Source: an uncultured Desulfobacterales bacterium (GTDB taxonomy: Bacteria; Desulfobacterota; Desulfobacteria; Desulfobacterales; SpSt-501). From it: a stretch of DNA of 64,000 nt. The first letter of the stretch is position 1. Each line of letters starts with the position of its first letter. A program made the translations under genes and the position numbers. The stretch covers positions 380,489 to 444,488 of the forward strand of contig CALIUY010000012.1 in assembly GCA_938048455.1 (NCBI GenBank). Reading direction: 5' to 3'. Of the stretch, positions 60,703-64,000 are shown piece after piece. The notes beneath the pieces were generated by a model that saw only the letters and a list, made by a program, of their open reading frames with translations, searched no databases and was not told the DNA's origin.

Positions 60703-61681
60703 GGACGGGCGGAAGGCCGCCTGAAAAATTCACGGTCTCGCTCACGATGAACCGCGGCCTCCGGCGCACTTCGATCACCAGGCGGCCGATGTACTCGCCG
60801 AGGACGCCCAAGTAGATGAAGAGGAGAAAAAAGAGGAGCGAGAGCACCATCAGGGTCGAGGCCCAGCCGGGGACGACCCCCTTGCCGAAGAAGCGGCCGA
60901 AGAAGGAATAGAGGATGCCGCCCGCAGAGAAGAGGCTTCCGATCAGGCCGATCAGGATCCCGATGCGCAGCGGCATGATCGAAAAGGAGCTCACCCCGCT
61001 CCAGCCGAGGCGGATCATCTTCTTCAGGCTGTACTGCGAAACCCCGTGCACCCGCCTTCCCGGCCGGTAGGGCAGGATGCAGGCGGGAAAGCCGATCCAT
61101 TCCGTGAGTCCCCGCAGGAAGAGCCCCTCCTCGCGGAAGCGGACGAGCTCGTTCAAGGCCTGGCGGTCGAGAAGGCGGAAATCGGCCAGCCCCGGCTGCA
61201 GCTCCACACCGCTCAGGAAGGAAAAGAGCCGATAGAACGCCCGCGAGGAGACGCGCTTGAACCAGGAAAGCTCGGAGGGGGTCTCCTCGCGCAGGGTCTT
61301 CACCACCCGGAACCCCTCGCGCCACTTCGCGATCATCTGCGGCACGAGCTCGACGGGGTGCTGAAGATCGCAATCCATGGTGACCACCGCCCGGCCCCGC
61401 GCCGCCTCCATGCCGGCGAGCAGGGCGTACTGGTGGCCGAAGTTGCGCGACAGGCGGATCCCGCGCACTTCGGGGTGTTCGGCCGCGAGCGCGCGGATCT
61501 CCCGCCAGGTGCCGTCCCGACTTCCGTCGTCGACGAAGAGGATCTCCCAGGGGGCAATCCCGTGGGCCGCGAGCGCCTCGCGCAGCCGGCCGTGAAGGAG
61601 GCCGATGTTTTTCTCTTCGTTGTAGGCCGGGACCACGACGCTCAGCAGGATCCCTTCCGCCGGGGGGGGGGGTTCGACCAT
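60695..61681 (-). CDS. GT2 glycosyltransferase with C-terminal membrane helices (ArnC/GtrB-like)
   Basis: 328 residues. The GT-A opening is LSVVVPAYNEEKNI, then FVDDGSRDGTW and MDCDLQHP, with two membrane helices near the C-terminus. The family transfers a sugar from a nucleotide donor to undecaprenyl/dolichyl phosphate. Codons 4-7 contain an uninterrupted C11 (G11 at 61662-61672), the longest homopolymer in the window. It is separated from the mannosyltransferase stop by a single base, and its product could be the lipid-linked sugar donor for that enzyme. Confidence 0.9.
   Translation of the reverse strand: MVEPPPPAEGILLSVVVPAYNEEKNIGLLHGRLREALAAHGIAPWEILFVDDGSRDGTWREIRALAAEHPEVRGIRLSRNFGHQYALLAGMEAARGRAVVTMDCDLQHPVELVPQMIAKWREGFRVVKTLREETPSELSWFKRVSSRAFYRLFSFLSGVELQPGLADFRLLDRQALNELVRFREEGLFLRGLTEWIGFPACILPYRPGRRVHGVSQYSLKKMIRLGWSGVSSFSIMPLRIGILIGLIGSLFSAGGILYSFFGRFFGKGVVPGWASTLMVLSLLFFLLFIYLGVLGEYIGRLVIEVRRRPRFIVSETVNFSGGLPPVHD
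61662..61672 (-). repeat. C11 homopolymer tract in the first codons of the GT2 gene
   Basis: Eleven identical bases encode four prolines after the start M-V-E. Slippage of one or two bases would frameshift the protein immediately. It is a candidate for phase variation. Confidence 0.7.
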
Positions 61682-61682
61682 C

Positions 61683-62837
61683 TCAGCTCGTCCAGTAGTG
61701 ATTCACGAAACAGAGGATGTAGAGCGCCTGCAGCAGGCTCGAGCCGAAAAGCCAAGCGAAGCGCAGGCCGGGGGATTCGAGCGCCGCCCCCGCCAAGTGG
61801 ATCGGAAAGAGGACCATCGTGTAGCGTGCGGCGCCGAGGAGACTGCCGCTGCCGATCGCGACCCCCAGGGTGACGATCAGGTAGAGACCGTAGGAGGCCC
61901 GCAGCCGGAAGAGGGACCAGAGACCCGCCGCCGCGGCGGCGGCGAGGAAAAAGTAGTCGAGCAGCCGCACGACCAGCCCCGGAGGGTTGCGCACGCCGAG
62001 ATCGGCCGCCGTCACGGCGAGATCGCGGCCGAATTTTTTCTGGGCCTCGAAGAAGAGAAAGAAATCGCCGAAGACGAGCCGGTGGTGGAGAAAGAAGAGC
62101 AGCATTCCCAGGGGCGCGAGGGCGAGCGCAAGGGCGCGGCGCGTGAACAGCCCGCGGATGCCGTAGGCGTGGATGAATTCGAAGGCGAGGAGCACCGCGG
62201 CGAAGAGGCCGGCGATGCGTGTCGCCGAAGCGAGCGCCGCCAAGAGGCCGGCGAGCCAGAAGCGCTTGCGGCGCGCGGCGAGCAGCATCGCAAGGGTGAG
62301 AAAGAGAAAGAGCGACTCCGAGTAGACCGCGTTCAGAAAAAACGCCGCCGGGTGGGCCAAAAGAAAAACGACGGGAAGTACGGGATCGATCGTCGGGTGG
62401 AACTCCCGCACGAGGCGCACGAAGACGACGGCCGCAAGCGCCAGACACAGGCTGCTCACGAGCCAGCCGGCGAGCACGAGATCTCCGCCCACGGCGTGAC
62501 CCGCGAGGCGGACGAGGAGGGGGTAAAGCGGGAAGAAGACGACGTTCGCCTGGTCGTTTCCGCGCAGGTAGTAGCCGTTGCGGGCGATGTCGAGGTACCA
62601 GTAGGCATCCCAGCGGTCGTGGAGGGCGACCACGTCCCAGTCCGGCGTAACCGGACGGACGGTCTGCGGGCTCATCCACTCGAGGGCGGTGTCCGGCAGG
62701 AGCTCGAAGCGGTTGAAGGCAAGCAGGGCGTAGAGGTTGGCGACGACGAGCCAGACGGAAACCAGCGTAACCGCCGTCCACGCCCCCCGGGAGGCCGCGG
62801 CGCATGACGCCGGGGATGTCTGCGCAGGGAAACTCAT
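61683..62837 (-). CDS. PIG-V-like integral-membrane mannosyltransferase
   Basis: 384 residues with about ten membrane helices. DRWDAYWYLDIARNGYY and FFPLYPLLVRLAGH are the Mannosyl_trans2 (PIG-V) signature in bacteria, with HPAAFFLNAVYSESLFL in the next helices. Such proteins use lipid-linked sugar donors on the outer face of the inner membrane. The ATG at 62837 is preferred over upstream codons. It sits directly before the GT2 gene, which suggests that GT2 makes the donor. The acceptor is unknown. Confidence 0.82.
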   Translation of the reverse strand: MSFPAQTSPASCAAASRGAWTAVTLVSVWLVVANLYALLAFNRFELLPDTALEWMSPQTVRPVTPDWDVVALHDRWDAYWYLDIARNGYYLRGNDQANVVFFPLYPLLVRLAGHAVGGDLVLAGWLVSSLCLALAAVVFVRLVREFHPTIDPVLPVVFLLAHPAAFFLNAVYSESLFLFLTLAMLLAARRKRFWLAGLLAALASATRIAGLFAAVLLAFEFIHAYGIRGLFTRRALALALAPLGMLLFFLHHRLVFGDFFLFFEAQKKFGRDLAVTAADLGVRNPPGLVVRLLDYFFLAAAAAAGLWSLFRLRASYGLYLIVTLGVAIGSGSLLGAARYTMVLFPIHLAGAALESPGLRFAWLFGSSLLQALYILCFVNHYWTS

Positions 62838-62916
62838 GGGGTTAGGCCGGTCTCCGGGGGTGCGGGGTCTTTCCCCCGCGGGCGCGCGGCGAGGGTAGCC
62901 CGGATCGCTTCGACGA

Positions 62917-63381
62917 TCAAGGCGTTTCTCCGGCCTGGGCCTCAAGCCGCACGATCGCCCGGCGCACGGACTCCGGAACCGGGGCCTTGCGGTTTTCGCG
63001 GTAGTCGAAGCAGACGACGGTTCCCTCGCCCTCGGCCGCGATCCGGCCTAAGGCGGCGCTCCAGACGACGTAGCGCATGCGGAAGCGATCGGCGGCGATC
63101 TCCTCGACGGCCGCCCCCACGGTCACGCGGTCGGGGTAGGCGAGCGCCGCCCGGAAGCGGCAGGAGGCCTGAGCGAGGATGGGGCCGACCGGATCCCGAC
63201 CGATGAACGCGGGGCAGCCGAGCCGCTCGAAGTAGGTCATGCGGGCGGTTTCGAACCAGCGGAAATAGACGACGTTGTTCACATGACCGTAGGCGTCCAT
63301 CTCGCCCCAGACCACGGGCAGCTCGACCCGTACGGGGAATCGCTCCAGGGCTTCGGCGGCGGCTTCCGGGGTTGCCGTCAT
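62917..63381 (-). CDS. Acyl-CoA thioesterase (YbgC / 4-hydroxybenzoyl-CoA type)
   Basis: 154 residues of the hotdog fold. VVWGEMDAYGHVNNVVYFRWFETARMTYF contains the catalytic aspartate motif D-x-x-G-H-V-N-N. It hydrolyses a short- or aromatic acyl-CoA. The start overlaps the lipoprotein stop (ATGA), which shows coupling and fixes the start. Whether it acts on Tol-Pal-associated lipids, as YbgC does, or on catabolic acyl-CoAs cannot be decided: no tol gene follows in the window. Confidence 0.9.
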   Translation of the reverse strand: MTATPEAAAEALERFPVRVELPVVWGEMDAYGHVNNVVYFRWFETARMTYFERLGCPAFIGRDPVGPILAQASCRFRAALAYPDRVTVGAAVEEIAADRFRMRYVVWSAALGRIAAEGEGTVVCFDYRENRKAPVPESVRRAIVRLEAQAGETP

Positions 63382-63968
63382 CTCTGCCTCTCGGGCTCCT
63401 CCTCGGTGAGCGGCAGTCCCCGCGACCAGCGGATCACCCGGTCGGCCACGTGCCGCCCGAATTTCTGCATCAGATCCTCCATATCGAGAAAGCTGATCCC
63501 CCCGATCCCCGCCCCGCCCATGTAGCTCTCCTCGGCGTCGAACTCGGCGAGCGTTTTCCCGGCGGGATCGAGGAGCAGGAAATTGCCGGCGAGTTTCTGC
63601 TTGCCCGCCCCGAAGCCGACCAGCCAGCGCAGGGCGGCGTTTCCCTTGTCCACCTCGGTGATCGTCCCCCGGAGCAGCACGGCGGAGGGGCCGAGAACCT
63701 GCGGCGCCGGGGAGAGAATCTCGGCGAAGGCCCGCTCTTCGGCGAGCCGCTCTGTCAGACCGCGCTCGAAGTGCCCCCCCAGCGGTTCCCAGAGCCGGTC
63801 CGGGAAGCGGAGCGGCTCGATCGCCAAGACCTGGGGGGTCGTGGGGGGCTTTTCGGCCTTCCGGGCCTGGATGTGGCTGGCCGTGCAGCCGGAAAACCCA
63901 AAGAGCAGGCCGGCGAGAAAAAGGGCGAGCACCCCGGGTGGCTGCGGAAATCCGTTTGCGGCTTTCAT
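63378..63968 (-). CDS. DUF4410-like lipoprotein
   Basis: 196 residues. The signal peptide ends in a lipobox, FGFSGC, with acylated Cys28, so the protein is envelope-anchored. The mature domain (about 45-180) has LLRGTITEVDKGNAALRWLVGFGAGKQKLAGNFLLLD, the alternating beta pattern of DUF4410. The ATG at 63968 has GGAGGAGAA upstream. Function unknown. It is coupled to the downstream thioesterase gene; the upstream sequence to the window end is only 32 bp, so its promoter is outside view. Confidence 0.85.
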   Translation of the reverse strand: MKAANGFPQPPGVLALFLAGLLFGFSGCTASHIQARKAEKPPTTPQVLAIEPLRFPDRLWEPLGGHFERGLTERLAEERAFAEILSPAPQVLGPSAVLLRGTITEVDKGNAALRWLVGFGAGKQKLAGNFLLLDPAGKTLAEFDAEESYMGGAGIGGISFLDMEDLMQKFGRHVADRVIRWSRGLPLTEEEPERQR

Positions 63969-64000
63969 GGGTATTCTCCTCCGTTCGGCAACCGGGCGTT

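Noticed and set aside
1..64000. tRNA, rRNA, CRISPR, transposase, phage or integron signals
   Set aside because: No cloverleaf, spaced direct repeats, transposase-like protein or terminal inverted repeats were recognised on either strand; faint structured RNAs could be missed by eye.

Overview
The window is GC-rich, densely coded DNA with about fifty protein genes, almost no intergenic space and no rRNA, tRNA, CRISPR or insertion sequence that I can see. The gene set includes an outer-envelope AsmA-like protein, a lipid II flippase, lipoproteins, a B12-dependent isobutyryl-CoA mutase, formate-tetrahydrofolate ligase, a giant 2-hydroxyacyl-CoA-dehydratase-type activase, PAS-LuxR regulators and a lysine-less IscS homologue. 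This suggests an anaerobic or facultative Gram-negative bacterium of the Desulfobacterota / former Deltaproteobacteria type. That placement is an inference from gene content only.

Layout. (1) 1-10479, plus strand: the end of a PAS-LuxR regulator, then a transport operon. It holds two LivG/LivF-type ATPases, LivH/LivM-type permeases, a periplasmic binding protein, an LEA-like lipoprotein and two acyl-CoA synthetases, and probably imports a carboxylic acid and activates it to its CoA thioester. (2) 10487-22616: a divergent catabolic locus. On the minus strand are a TetR repressor, IcmF, thiolase, 3-hydroxyacyl-CoA dehydrogenase, an XRE-cupin regulator, acyl-CoA dehydrogenase, a double-ACT protein and a lone receiver protein. 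On the plus strand are enoyl-CoA hydratase, an HMG-CoA-lyase-like protein and a DUF6125-like protein. Together they can isomerise isobutyryl-CoA to butyryl-CoA and oxidise it to two acetyl-CoA. A perfect 20-bp palindrome and a degenerate copy lie over the two divergent start sites. (3) 22720-28298: a small secreted protein, two tandem phosphofructokinases, an HDOD protein and a B12-binding radical SAM protein. (4) 28377-37306: fhs, a heterodimeric ABC exporter, a probably leaderless RNase II/R-type exoribonuclease, a YbaK-like deacylase and a second TetR regulator.

(5) 37316-42467: a pseudo-HAD/AIR-synthase fusion, a TIM-barrel sugar isomerase, a glycerophosphodiesterase, an MFS (UMF1) transporter and a SagB-like nitroreductase. 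(6) 42498-56545: the 1450-residue acyl-CoA dehydratase activase, a tandem CDP-alcohol phosphatidyltransferase, MurJ, FabH, a radical SAM protein, a tiny triple zinc-knuckle protein and a 1245-residue AsmA-like protein. (7) 56702-64000: an Fe-S scaffold with a zinc-ribbon tail and a cysteine-desulfurase homologue lacking its PLP lysine, followed by two methyltransferases. A minus-strand envelope cluster follows, with a YdjC deacetylase, a GT2 glycosyltransferase carrying a C11 tract in its first codons, and a PIG-V-like mannosyltransferase. The window ends with a thioesterase and a DUF4410 lipoprotein.

The most interesting points are the degenerate IscS/zinc-ribbon IscU pair with a structured leader, the isobutyryl-CoA locus with its palindromic operator, the homopolymer tract in the glycosyltransferase, the degenerate HAD-AIRS fusion and the fused CDP-alcohol phosphatidyltransferase.
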